A stretch of DNA of 64,000 nt from Hippopus hippopus. Lineage: Eukaryota; Mollusca; Bivalvia; Cardiida; Cardiidae. A model generated the notes under the pieces. It saw nothing but the letters and a program-made list of their open reading frames with translations. It did no database searches and was not told the origin of the DNA. Position 1 is the stretch's first letter. Every line of letters starts with the position of its first letter. Position numbers and translations under genes: made by a program. Positions 1 to 8,959 of the stretch are shown in pieces. The stretch covers positions 14,798,516 to 14,862,515 of the forward strand of contig OX328110.1 in assembly GCA_946811185.2 (NCBI GenBank), written 5' to 3'.

Positions 1-50
1 CTGAGGCTGATATGGATTCAGATATATTGTACTCACCTGGTTGTATTAAA

Positions 51-300
51 TGAGCCATACTCTGGCACAAGGTGGCTTAACGCATCTCCATGATGCATTA
101 TACCAACCAAATCATCACATAATTATGGATCCATAATGTCCATTTTGTTTTACAACCAACTGAATCTGGTGGTAGAGTGGTCCTTTGACAAGCAGAAAAT
201 TTATAAATAGCAAAAAAGTTTGATCCATGTCGGCCTGCGCAGGCTGGCATGGGTCAAAACTTTTTGCAGATGCCCTAAGTCCCCTTTTTGTATGACTCAA
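51..300 (-). repeat. Family B MITE-like element
   Basis: Family B reference description: about 265 bp, inverted termini near GAGCCATGCTCTG and a long subterminal arm with AAAAGGGGGCTTAATGCATCT. One side holds a GC-rich inner palindrome (CAGCCTGCGCAGTCCGCGCA and its mirror); the other holds a unique half with TATGGATCCATAATTATGTG. This copy is nearly complete but diverged at both ends. It lies in the intron left of the first visible exon. Confidence 0.8.
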
Positions 301-367
301 ATGGTTTGATTTGTGATTATTATGTAGATGTGAGATAACCTTTTATCTTGTCTTTTTTTCAACACAG

Positions 368-3300
368 CAAGAGAACAAATCATTAAAGATGGAAATGACG
401 ATGCTACAGAAGGACATTGGGTCAATGGAGGACAAATTTGACCAGGAGATTCAGCGGTCACTACACGAGACGGAGATGTCCTTCAGGGAGGAACTGACCA
501 AAGAGCAAAGGTAAGTCTTGACCAATTAACCCTTAACTCTTTACCAAAAGGTTGAAAGTCTTGACTCATCTTTATTGACAGAACTTGCAGACAACAAATA
601 AAATGTTGCTCAAATTTTGAGATTTGTCTGTTAAAGATGGAAAACATCAGCATTTTCTCATTTTCCTACGTTTTCAAAGGACATCTTTCTCAGGGTACTT
701 AAAACTCAGGAAGTCATTATGGATCCATAAATACTTTTTTGCCAAACAACCAACTGGATCATGAGATAGTATGGTCCCTGAACATGCAGGAAGTTTACAG
801 ACAGACATGGGTCGATACTTTTTGCAGATGCATTAAACCCTTTTTCACAGAGTGTGTCTCATACAGTAAAAAGCAAGAGTGATTTAAAGAAGTTGTAGAA
901 TTTGTTTCGCAATTGATGTGAAACAAATAGGACTGACTCTACACTCAGTCTTAATTACCTAATTCTGTTTCCAGACGGTTGCAAGAAATTGAAGAAGACG
1001 CAGACAGACGGGTCAGTATGCTTCAGGATCGACTGGACTCTACAATAAATCGTTATGAAGAGCAGTTAAAGTTATTGCGTAAACAGAAAGGTCGGCTGGA
1101 GGATGACCTTCATCAGGAAAGAAGGGCAGGATGTAAGTTTTGTTTTGTACTTCAAGACACATTACCATTTTATTGGAAGTACTTGTTTTTATTCATGCTT
1201 TCCGGTAGGTTATCGAGAAATATCGGTGAAATATTTTTCAATATTTCATGGTTATGACCAGTGAAAATACCAATTTTTATATTCTAATTCTTCAATTGAA
1301 GGTGGAAACAATTGTTCCCATGCACTAGTTACCTAGGAAAAATGCGTGTGCCTCACAACCAGATGGAAATATGACGTAATTTACCTTACATTTCTCGCGC
1401 TTGACGTAATACTGTAATGCATTGCTATGCAGCGGGGGTACGCTACAGGGAATAACCGAAAAGAACTGTACTGGATTTTGATTAAGTTCTACCCAGAAAA
1501 GGTTAAACACATGAAATAAATAGAATATTTGTTTTTTACGGTGAAAGATTGAAATTTATTTCATCAAGTGAACACCATCGGTAATATTTTCATGAGTGGC
1601 ACATTGTTGCTTACAGTGAAAGATTGAAATTTATTTCATCTCGTGAACATCATCGGTAATATTTTCACTCGTGGCTGTGCCACTCATGAAAATATTACCG
1701 ATGATGTTCACTTGATGAAATAAATTTCGATCTTTCACCGTAAAAAACAAATATCCTCTATGTATATAGATTTTAACCCATTACATCATCTAACCCTCTA
1801 CCCTACATTCGTGAGTTTTAACAACCCTAGGGAGAAAAGCTTACGAAAACTGTCTGGGGAAAAGGAGAAAATGCTTGTAACAAGCATTTTCTCCTTTTCC
1901 CACAATGTTTTCTACCTTATCAGACAACAAGTACTGATTTATATCAATTTTGAATTTGTCATCTGCTGTTACTTACAATTTAGTAGTCTATTATTTTAGT
2001 GTTTGAGAAAGAAAACAATGTTTTCTAAAGCCTTCTTCCTCAAGATTGTTAAAACTCGATGTTTTGTGTCTTACGAACAAAGTCCATAACAAAGAAACAA
2101 ATGAACAAATGCATAGCAGAAATACAGGGACCGGGCAGGATTGGAACCTAGAACGCTCGGACGAGAGGCCAATACCATAACCACTGAGCTAAAGAGAATT
2201 ATCCCTAACGCAGTTGTTATGTATTGTATTTAAATCAGGATGAAGCCATGCATGAAGGAGTGGTCTCCCGTAACACACCCCCTCTTAAAGTCATCATTTA
2301 TTGATGACTCAAAGCCTTATTAGGCAGAAAGTCTGTTTTTGGACAACAAATGGGATAAATGGCTCAATGGCTGATCCCGGATGAGCCCCCATCTTACGAA
2401 CAAAGTCCGTAACAAAGAAACAAATGAACAAATGCATGGCAGAAATACAAGGACCGGACAGGATTCGAACCTAGAAGGCCCGGACGAGAGGCCAATACCA
2501 TAACCACTGAGCTAAAGAGAATTCTCCCTAATGCAGTGGTTAGGTATTGTATTTAAATCAGGATGAAGCCATGCATGAAGGAGAGGTCTCCTGTAACATG
2601 TGGTAGAGAGTTAAGTCAGGCATAAGCTGGCAAAACATCAGTAAATGAGAGAGACAAATATAAGAGAAAAAAAAGAATAAAAAGTAATTTTTTAATTGGC
2701 TTTGTGGCTTCTGAGGGTACTTTTAGATTTTGTGCAAGAAGTTTTTAAAGATTTTGGCGATGTCACATGATGAATAGTACTTGTAGATTGTGTTGGATCA
2801 TATTCAAATAGGAAAGATGTCATATTTGATCTCAAGATAGCAAAGTCACTGATTGCAAAAGAACCAATCAATTATTTTAACTCCAAATTTGCACCTTTCT
2901 ACTGCATGTAACCTGATTCTTTAAACCTGCAGAGAAAAGTATATTTTGTATTCTAACATGACACGTGAATTCGGCTCTATAAACACAGTGCAACGAAAGT
3001 GAGGTAAAATCTGCGTTATCCTATGTAGAGTGACATCATTCTAGTAAGTTAGTAAGTTATTCAATGGAATATAATCTTCATCCGCGTTTTTACTTGAAGT
3101 ATGAACTCGTTTTCCCTTGATTAAGAGTTGGTCATGTTAGAATCGAAATAATCTTCTTTCTATCGTGGTTTATCGTTCAGTAAACCACGTTGTGAGTTAT
3201 GAGGCGCAATGAATAATCCACTCGGGCTATCGCCCCCGTGGATTATTTATTTTGCCTCATAACTCACAACTGTGGTTTATTGAACGATAAACCACGATAG

Positions 3301-4550
3301 AAAGAAGATTATTTCTTAGATATTTATCAGTGTGAACAAAAGATTATAATTATCAGGGGAAAAAAATCTAAAAAAGCTTCATTAAAACAAGAGTGCCAAG
3401 CTGGCTTCTTTGGCAAATAACTCAAGTGAGAGAAATTCTCATAGACAATGACCTCTATTCATCAGAAGAAAACACTGACTTGTGCTGGCTCATGACAAAC
3501 GGCCAGTGCACCTAAATATACATGTAGCTTACTCTCAGAGCTTTTATTCATTTCAGCATCTTTTACTCAGCCTGCCAATGTTGTTTATGAAGATGATGAT
3601 GGAGTGATGATTGTAAATGATGACATGTCTCTCTCAGAGACAGGAAGTGTGGATGAACTTATTTATGAGGTGAGCCTTTTTCAGTTTTCAACAGATGCTG
3701 GTATTTTTCTGCTGAAGAACTGAGTCTCATACTTTTTCTATTTCATATTTTGCTACTTTCACTTGATGTAAAGAAAGCAGTTTTTGTTGTGAGGATTGTG
3801 ATTTTTTTTTTTTCTTTGTGTAACCCTTCAACAAAAAAAATAACAATTTTCTTTCTGATCAGGCCTCCTACATCATCTGTTGATAGAAAAATGTTAATAC
3901 TATCAATACTCTATATAACAAGTTAAAATGATTTTTTTGAATATTTGATGTTATATTGGATTTGTTATTGTCTATCCTGGGTTCATCTAGTACTTTGCTG
4001 GTGTTCTGCAGTATGGTGTAGCCCAAGAACACCCCTACATGTAAAGGGCTGCCTTTGGGATCAAAGGGAGATTTCCCAACTCAAAATTACATCTTCACCC
4101 TTATAGTGCTTAATCAATCTAATTGACTAGGAGATACAGCTAGAAAATTGCGATTTCAATGTTGATTTAGCTTCCTGGTTAATGATTTATAAGGCGGTGG
4201 ACAGGTTAACTCTAAGATCAGACTGCATAGTCTGTGTGGTCTAATCTTGACCTTTGTTGTCTACTAAAGTAACCCAGGTTTCGATTAGTGCTCTACGTGT
4301 TAATCACAGAGCCACAGAGAACCATCATTTTTGTAGGCATTAGGTTGTTTACAAGATTGAAATACTAAAATTGTTTTAATACTGTGTTAATTTTTCTTTT
4401 TTTTTTTTTCAGATGCCAGCCTTGCCTCCTTCAGAAAAGTTTTTGATGGAAGAAAACATGAGGACCAGAGAGTTAGAAAGTATTATAGACAATCATATAG
4501 AACAGCTTAAATCAAATACAGACACAGCAATCAAAAAACATAAGCGATAG
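368..4550 (+). CDS. C-terminal part of an unrecognised coiled-coil protein (4 exons, 5' end outside window)
   Basis: Exons are 368-510, 975-1132, 3557-3669 and 4413-4550. Each has an AG acceptor and a GT donor (gtaagt, gtaagt, gtgagc), and the phases join without a break into 183 codons ending in TAG at 4548. Exons 1 and 2 encode about 100 residues rich in E, K, Q, R and L with heptad spacing (for example RLQEIEEDADRRVSMLQDRL), a long coiled coil. Exon 3 is an acidic linker (VVYEDDDGVMIVNDD, then SETGSVDELIYE). Exon 4 starts MPALPPSEKF and ends in a short charged helix, IKKHKR. No catalytic motif is visible. A scaffold, tether or centrosomal role is only a guess from the coiled coil. Introns 1 and 2 are full of repeats: families A and B, a TRIM, and two fold-back elements. 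The gene start lies left of base 1. Confidence 0.85.
535..712 (+). repeat. Degenerate family A MITE
   Basis: Recognisable left half (ACTCTTTACC, then GCAGACAACAAATAAA), a shortened central hairpin (CATCAGCATTTTCTCA) and right half (TTCTCAGGG). Lies in intron 1 of the coiled-coil gene. Confidence 0.65.
712..862 (-). repeat. Truncated family B copy
   Basis: Keeps the TATGGATCCATAA block, GGTCCCTGAACATGCAG, GACATGGGTCGATACTTTTT and the TTTTTCACAGAGTGTGTCTCAT end. The outer left arm is missing. Confidence 0.7.
1205..1760. repeat. Fold-back repeat, copy 1, with long terminal hairpin
   Basis: Matches 5516-5995 along its length, including TTATCGAGAAATA, CACTAGTTACCTAGG and GTGTACTGGATTTTGAT-like blocks. 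The right part (about 1613-1750) is a hairpin with ~65 bp arms carrying GTGAAAGAT, TTTATTTCAT, TGAACATCATCGGTAATATT and their mirror. An extra arm copy at 1539-1612 repeats the same block once more, so this copy has three arms where 5516-5995 has two. Lies in intron 2 of the coiled-coil gene. Confidence 0.8.
1793..1975 (-). repeat. Family A MITE, right part decayed
   Basis: Left end ACCCTCTACC, then GAGTTTTAACAACCCTAGGG, and a perfect central hairpin of CTGGGGAAAAGGAGAAAATG type with TGTAACA at its centre. The far end fades after TCATCTGCTG. Confidence 0.8.
2069..2275 (-). repeat. 3' LTR of the TRIM
   Basis: 207 bp, same length as the partner at 2392-2598, with about 13 substitutions between them. 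The B-box position reads GGTTCCAATCC (2135-2145 region), one base off consensus, so its Pol III promoter may be weaker than that of the partner. Confidence 0.85.
2392..2598 (-). repeat. 5' LTR of the TRIM
   Basis: Ends directly at the tRNA-Pro-like primer-binding site (2374-2391). Contains an intact B box GGTTCGAATCC and A box TAGCTCAGTGG on the minus strand, spaced as in tRNA genes with an extra few bases in the middle. Confidence 0.85.
2620..3060. other. Intron sequence with no recognised feature
   Basis: AT-rich intron 2 sequence of the coiled-coil gene. I see no repeat-family match, no RNA gene and no convincing exon. Confidence 0.5.
3060..3345. repeat. Fold-back element with ~75 bp arms around a small loop
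   Basis: Arms about 3150-3222 and 3238-3311 are near-perfect mirrors (TCTTTCTATCGTGGTTTATC outermost, AATAATCCAC innermost) around a short GC-rich loop (tcgggctatcgccccc). The arms contain a smaller inverted repeat, GTGGTTTATCGTTCAGTAAACCAC. A half copy lies at 9550-9700 together with the same outer flank (GAATTCGAT / TCTAACATGACCA). Confidence 0.85.
3670..4412. other. Intron 3 of the coiled-coil gene
   Basis: Bounded by gtgagc and a long pyrimidine tract ending tttcag. Contains an imperfect family C hairpin near 4215-4260 (CTAAGATCAGACTGCATAGT and mirror). No other feature seen. Confidence 0.6.
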
Positions 4551-4596
4551 TTAACACTTGCCACGCATTTTTAAAAATACCTTGTATGCATTTTTA

Positions 4597-4722
4597 ACCC
4601 TTTACCAAAGAAATCCAATCCTGATGAACAAGGCTTTTGAAAACACCGTTGGAAAAGTAGAATATGCTGGTAACCAGCAGTTTCTTCATTTCCAACAATG
4701 TTTTCTTCCATGTCAACACAGG
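4597..4722 (-). repeat. Truncated family A MITE in the 3' flank of the coiled-coil gene
   Basis: AACCCTTTACCAAAG start, CTTTTGAAAACACCGTTGG and a mutated hairpin around GCTGGTAACCAGC; right half missing. It begins 47 bp after the TAG stop, so it is probably transcribed as 3' UTR. Confidence 0.75.
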
Positions 4723-5024
4723 TTCTATTGTTTGAGCCTCATTTGTTTAGTTGCAGAATTAATGCGTATGATATGAAAAAGTTTAAAATTTTGCTCACTG
4801 GTTAAGTGTTAAGCCACAATGAATTGTTTCCTAGAAAGGTCAGGAAGTTTGGTAGAACTGTTTTGTTGATGTAGTAGAAAATTATCACTTAATACTCCAG
4901 TATGTGGTTACAGATGTCACCTTAAGATGACCACCTCAAAAACCCATTTGAGCAAAAGAAGAAATAACTCATAACGAACAATTTCTCCTTTTGTGGTAAA
5001 TTTTTACTTGAATTCATGCATCTA

Positions 5025-5225
5025 ACCTTTTACCAAATGACAAAGTTGTAGACCAGTCTAATTTGCTAGCATTTGCAGACGACAAATCAAATGTGGTTCA
5101 AATGATTGGATTTTTCTCTCAATGGTTAGGAAATATTGTGGGAAAAGGTGAAAATGCTGGTTACCAGCATTTTCACCTTTTCCCACAATATCTTCTTAAG
5201 CTTTTTTTCTTGAGGGTGCTGTTTA
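5025..5225 (+). repeat. Family A MITE
   Basis: Left end CTAACCTTTTACCAAATGAC, perfect hairpin (GTGGGAAAAGGTGAAAATGC and mirror), right end lost after TTCTTGAGGGTG. Confidence 0.85.
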
Positions 5226-5515
5226 TGAGCACTCTTTTATGCTTCAACGCAGCACTCTGGCTCACAACTTATTTAGAGAAAAATTACTTTTTGAAATCAA
5301 ATAATAGTGCTTACTATAATTATGGTCAAAGATATTTCATACCTGGGTACATTCTTTGCCTTAGAAGACAACATTTTTACCTTTTTTTAAGCGACTGTGA
5401 TATGTTTGTAATTCATTTTGTGAGTTATCTGTAAGTTTCATTATATGTATTTTTTAAAGTTTTGAATGTGAAAAGATACTGAGAAAATTTGACCTTATTA
5501 TTTCATGCTTTTCAA

Positions 5516-5995
5516 TAGTTTATCGAGAAATAACGGTGGAATATTGTTCAATATTTCATGGTTACAACCAGTGAAAAATACCGATTTTATTTTCTAACTC
5601 TTCAGTTGAAGGCGGAAAGAGTATTTCCCACGCACTAGTTACCTAGGTAAACAGCGCATGCCATTCAACCAGATGGAAAAATAATGTAATTTACCCTACA
5701 TTTCTCACGCTTTACATAATACTGTAATGCATTGTTGTGCGGAGGGGGTACGCCACAAGGAATTACCGAAAACAAGTGTACTGGATTTTGATGCAAGTCT
5801 CCTAAAAAAAGGGTTTAAAAGCATTGAATAAATACAATTTTTGTTTTTTTCGGTGAAAGATGGAAATTTATTTCATCTTGTGAACATCATTAGTAATATT
5901 TTCACAAGTGGTGCAGCACTTGTGAAAATATTACTGATATGTTCACTCAAAATAAATTTTGATCTTTCACCGAAAAAAAACAAATATCCTATGTA
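5516..5995. repeat. Fold-back repeat, copy 2
   Basis: Second copy of the 1205-1760 element in the same orientation, about 4.3 kb away. Ends with a single hairpin (about 5848-5980) whose arms carry GGTGAAAGATGGAAATTTAT and mirror. Confidence 0.8.
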
Positions 5996-6239
5996 CCTTA
6001 TTACATTTTGAAGGATATTGGAGTCATGAATCTCTGTAGGTCTGTTGATTTTTCACTTTCAGTGATATATTGCTTTTAAAAAGTTGGTCAGTTTCATCAA
6101 GCACTGTGTTGAAATGATTAGGGAAATGTCATTTATATGGCTGCAGTTGAAGCATCAACCCATTCATTTGCATTACTGTTTTATGTACCCAACAATGCCT
6201 ATTTTAGAAAATGAGAATGAGGGGAGATTTCCCCGACTC

Positions 6240-6430
6240 CATCTAAAAACTAGACCTGTTGCAAGCAGACGAATACCCCCACCAAGAGCCTTGTCACTTA
6301 AAGACTGCAAAAATAATCATGACATACTTATGGTTCTTGTGCACTGCAATTCTCCTCAACATGATCTATCTGCATAAGATGTTTGGAGTTGATAGCTATG
6401 CAGACTGGTATCTGTCCATTAAATAGAGCC
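6240..6430 (+). repeat. Fragment of the 28481-29608 element type
   Basis: Carries ATGGTTCTTGTGCACTGCA, TTCTCCTCAACATGATCTAT and TTGGAGTTGATAGCTATGC, matching parts of the monomers at 28600-29500 and 27722-27890. Confidence 0.55.
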
Positions 6431-6626
6431 TAAAAAAAGAATATTGGTGGTAAAAAAAAATACATTAATATAATGTTCCCTATGACTGATTTTATGGACT
6501 GGGATAAAGGCTTGGAGCATGAAATTTGGCTAATGGTGTTGCACAACTGTTTACCTCCCTTCCTGAAACCATGCAAATGGTCTGTGAAAAATCAGATTCT
6601 GATCTCTGCTGCCATAAACACCAAGG

Positions 6627-6871
6627 TTAACTCTTCACCAAACGACAGAATTTTAGATATGTCCAAATTTAGACTTGTCTAAATTGAATACATTTTCAGA
6701 TGACAAAATAAATGTGACTCAAAAATTGAATCTTGACTTTGAAAGAGTAGAAAACATTGTGGGAAAAGGAGAAAATGCTGGTTACCAGCATTTTCTCCTT
6801 TTCCCACAGTGTTTTCAGAAGGCATCTTCCTCAGGGTCGTTAAAACCAGGGATTGATTGGTAAAGGGTTAA
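6627..6871 (+). repeat. Intact family A MITE (reference copy)
   Basis: Bounded by TTAA at 6627-6630 and 6868-6871; termini CTCTTCACCA and GGTAAAGGG. Family A layout in plus orientation: TTAA-CCCTTTACC; AATTTTAGACTTGTCC; AAAGCATTTGCAGACGACAA; ATGTGGCTCAAATGAT; AGGGTAGAAAACATTGTGGG; hairpin GAAAATGCTGGTTACCAGC flanked by AAAAGGA and its mirror; TTTTCAAAAGGCTTCTTTC; CAGGGTCGTTAAAA; GGATTGTGTGGTAAAGGG-TTAA. TTAA target sites and CCCTT ends are those of piggyBac-type transposons, so a piggyBac-like transposase probably mobilised it. This copy has a small internal duplication near 6655-6680. Confidence 0.92.
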
Positions 6872-7033
6872 CCACTAAGTGGTCAGTTACTGTGTGTTAT
6901 CAATTTATAAATATTGTTTTTCTGAGTACACATGAATTTTGGAGGCTGAGATCTTACCCTTGTTGTAATTTATTCATATTTATCTTATTCTTACAAATTT
7001 AATATTTATAATTTAATCAAAGATTCTTACCAG

Positions 7034-7097
7034 AATGCATTTACATCAGATACGATTATGTTGGAAGATGGAAGTGAAATAATGAAGTTTTATGTAC
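7034..7097 (+). CDS. Candidate small coding exon, product unknown
   Basis: A 64-base open stretch sits between a good acceptor (gattcttaccag) and a good donor (C/gtaagtg). It reads NAFTSDTIMLEDGSEIMKFYV in phase 0. Exon 3 of the upstream coiled-coil gene (ending 3669) also ends in phase 0, so this could be an alternative 3' exon, or an exon of a separate plus-strand gene. There is no homology call, and a chance pairing of splice sites is possible. Confidence 0.35.
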
Positions 7098-7238
7098 GTA
7101 AGTGCTGTATGTTTGTAATTATTTCCTTAAAATAAACATGGCTGCAACTCCTGAGAAGACCATTGCAGTTAACCCCAACAACAAAATAATATGTACGTAT
7201 TTGTTGTGGAGAAAATATTAGTAACAAAATTTACAGGC

Positions 7239-7715
7239 TTAACTCTTTAACACATGACAAAATTTTAGACAGATCAAAATTGAAAGCATTTCCAAAGGGC
7301 ATAGTAAATGTGGCACAAGTAATGGGATGGCCCAGTGGTTAACGTATCTGACTTGTGACCTGGAGGTTGCGGGTTCGATACCCGGTTGTGGCGAACCTTC
7401 TTTCCAGCGATTTTTTGCCTCTCACCTGTGATGCATGTGAGAAAAATAGTCGGTGACTTTGGAAAGAAAGTGGTGTCAGTACAGGTGTGAGATAGCCAGG
7501 AAACACATGGGTGCGTCACTGACCACCATGATATAACCTAAGCTGTTAAAATTGCGTTAAACTCCAATACAAACCAAAATATGTAAAAGAAAAGAAAACA
7601 TAGTGGGAAAAGAAGAAAATGCTGGTAACTAGCATTTTTTCCTTTTCCCACAATGTTTTCAAAAGCCTTCTTTCTCAGGGTTGTTAAAACTCGGATTTGT
7701 GTGGTAAAGGGTTAA
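7239..7715 (+). repeat. Family A MITE interrupted by a SINE
   Basis: TTAA at 7239-7242 and 7712-7715. The left half runs to about 7321 (GGCACAAGTAATGG) and resumes at about 7580 (AAAGAAAAGAAAACATAGTG). The insert is the tRNA-derived SINE at 7322-7577. Confidence 0.88.
7322..7577 (+). mobile_element. tRNA-derived SINE inserted in a family A MITE
   Basis: Head with tRNA-like A box (TGGCCCAGTGGTTAACG) and B box (GGTTCGATACC), a body of about 170 bp, and a tail ending GTTAAACTCCAATACAAAC. Pol III transcription is inferred from the boxes. No ORF is expected. Confidence 0.8.
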
Positions 7716-7748
7716 GTTATTGTATAAAGATGCAAAAATGTCACACTG

Positions 7749-8720
7749 TCATCTTTTGGAGAAACATTTGAATGTTTCATTGTCGCAAATGTTTTTACTT
7801 GCAAGTGAATGTCTATATTTCAAGAGAATGACGTGACAATTTTCATCTGGATAATGTCCAGCTCCCCCGGTTTCTTGAAGGAAGCCTTCCAGATTGTTTG
7901 CAGGTCTGTCGTGCATTAATGTCTCAACACCTTTGACTTCTAGGCCCATGGAGAATGATGTTGTACAAAGAACTACTCTAATATGTCCGGTCAGGTCCTC
8001 ATATGACTTACAAATCACTGACTTTACCACTTCTGTTGTTTTCATGTGAAACATATCAATTAGCCGATTTTTGTCATCATTTTCTTCATCAATTTTTGTA
8101 GTTGTATGCCTTGGGTCCCAGACTGCTGATAACATGTTTATAGGTTACAGACATATGCTCAACTTTTCTAAAGGAAATGATCATTCTTGAGGTATTTACA
8201 CCATGTTTCCCCAACAGATGAATAAGCCATTCGAAGTTGGCGCTTGTATCATCATTTTTGATATCAAGTACATCATACTAGTTGGTAAGCATGTTTGGGC
8301 ATCACAACTACTACACAACAGTCATCAAAACACAAGTCATTTTTAACCCTTTACCACACAATGCTGACTTTTAACAACCTTGAGGGAGAAGACTTTTGAA
8401 AACATTGTAGGAAAAGGAGAAAATGCTGGTAACCAGCATTTTCTCCTTTTCCCACAATGTTTTCTGCCCTATCGAGAACAACTTTCACAATTTTGGCCAC
8501 ATTTAACTTGTTGTCTGCATATGCTTTGATTTTGGACATACATGTCTAAATCTTGTCCTGTAGTAAAAGGTTATTTATCTTCATTGTTTCCAATGAAGCT
8601 GTGGCTGTAAGAGCTACCTCTGGCACAGATGGACCTGTTAGGGAGCGTATTTCACCCAGATTTCTGTAGGCAGGTCGGAAAAGCAGCCCGTTTGGTCTCT
8701 GGACATAGTTTACCACTGAA
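7749..8720 (-). pseudogene. RecQ-type DNA helicase remnant
   Basis: Two blocks on the minus strand match RecQ helicase cores. The upstream block (about 8717-8576) encodes FRPAYRNLGEIRSL then VALTATAS, the conserved end of RecA domain 1 with motif III. The downstream block (8277-7749) opens after an acceptor (ttaccaactag) with YDVLDIKNDDTSANFEWLI. It runs into a stop at 8091-8089; one base shift restores a frame with HIRVVLCTTSFSMGLEVKGVETL (compare FGMGVDVKGV, motif V) and QETGGAGHYPDE. In working RecQ proteins motif VI reads QExGRAGRD; here both arginines, including the arginine finger, are replaced. Motifs I and II are not seen nearby. A family A MITE (8343-8575) sits between the blocks. 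Frameshift plus lost catalytic residues indicate a dead gene. Bivalve genomes often carry many RecQ-like copies, so this is probably a decayed paralogue. Confidence 0.8.
8343..8575 (-). repeat. Family A MITE inside the RecQ remnant
   Basis: TTAACCCTTTACCACACAAT start, perfect hairpin at 8405-8462, far end GTAGTAAAAGGTTAT with the last TTAA mutated to TTAT. Separates the two helicase blocks. Confidence 0.88.
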
Positions 8721-8809
8721 ACGAAAACAAGAATACATAATACCCGATTTTCAGGGTCTATGTAACGCTTCATGTGTGATATATTAACACTTCAGCTGCT
8801 AGATTTCGT

Positions 8810-8955
8810 GCCACAGCAGACCTGCACAAAACAGAAAATTACACAAGAACGGTAAGTGTAATTTCGGATTAGTCTGCGCGGAATGCGCAGGCTGACCCGG
8901 GATGACACTTTTTACACAAATGTCCGAATGTCCCTTTTCGCGTGTTGCAGGTCAA
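8810..8955. repeat. Hairpin fragment related to family B
   Basis: Holds TCTGCGCGGAATGCGCAGGC and GACACTTTTTACACAAATGT followed by CCCTTTTCGCGTG, the GC-rich palindrome and arm style of family B but diverged. Confidence 0.5.
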
Positions 8956-8959
8956 TTAT

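Larger units (their letters stand above)
2069..2598 (-). mobile_element. TRIM (miniature LTR retrotransposon) with tRNA-like sequence in its LTRs
   Basis: Two direct 207 bp LTRs (2069-2275 and 2392-2598) are about 94% identical and flank a 116 bp non-coding interior. Read on the minus strand, each LTR begins TGTTAC and ends GTAAGA. Directly after the 5' LTR (2374-2391) is TGGGGGCTCATCCGGGAT, one base different from the primer-binding site complementary to the 3' end of tRNA-Pro. Directly before the 3' LTR (about 2276-2286) is a polypurine tract, AAGAGGGGGTG. The element is flanked by TGTG on both sides (2065-2068, 2599-2602), a 4 bp target duplication, and interrupts a family A MITE near its right end. 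Within each LTR the minus strand carries a tRNA-like A box (TAGCTCAGTGG) and B box (GGTTCGAATCC in the 2392-2598 copy). There are no genes inside, so it depends on proteins from another element. Confidence 0.88.
2020..2615 (+). repeat. Family A right-half fragment split by the TRIM
   Basis: AATGTTTTCTAAAGCCTTC and TTAAAACTCGATGTTTTGTG lie left of the TRIM; TGTGGTAGAGAGTTAA follows on its right. Removing 2069-2598 and one TGTG rebuilds a normal family A right end, so the TRIM inserted later. Confidence 0.8.

Noticed and set aside
2125..2205. Possible functional tRNA gene on the minus strand
   Set aside because: The anticodon stem and acceptor stem pair poorly, and the unit is part of a 207 bp LTR present at both ends of one element.
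6900..7030. Rho-independent terminators from the many hairpins
   Set aside because: The sequence is eukaryotic, and the hairpins are MITE cores.
7322..7400. Possible functional tRNA gene
   Set aside because: A and B boxes are present, but the acceptor stem does not pair and a SINE body and tail follow.
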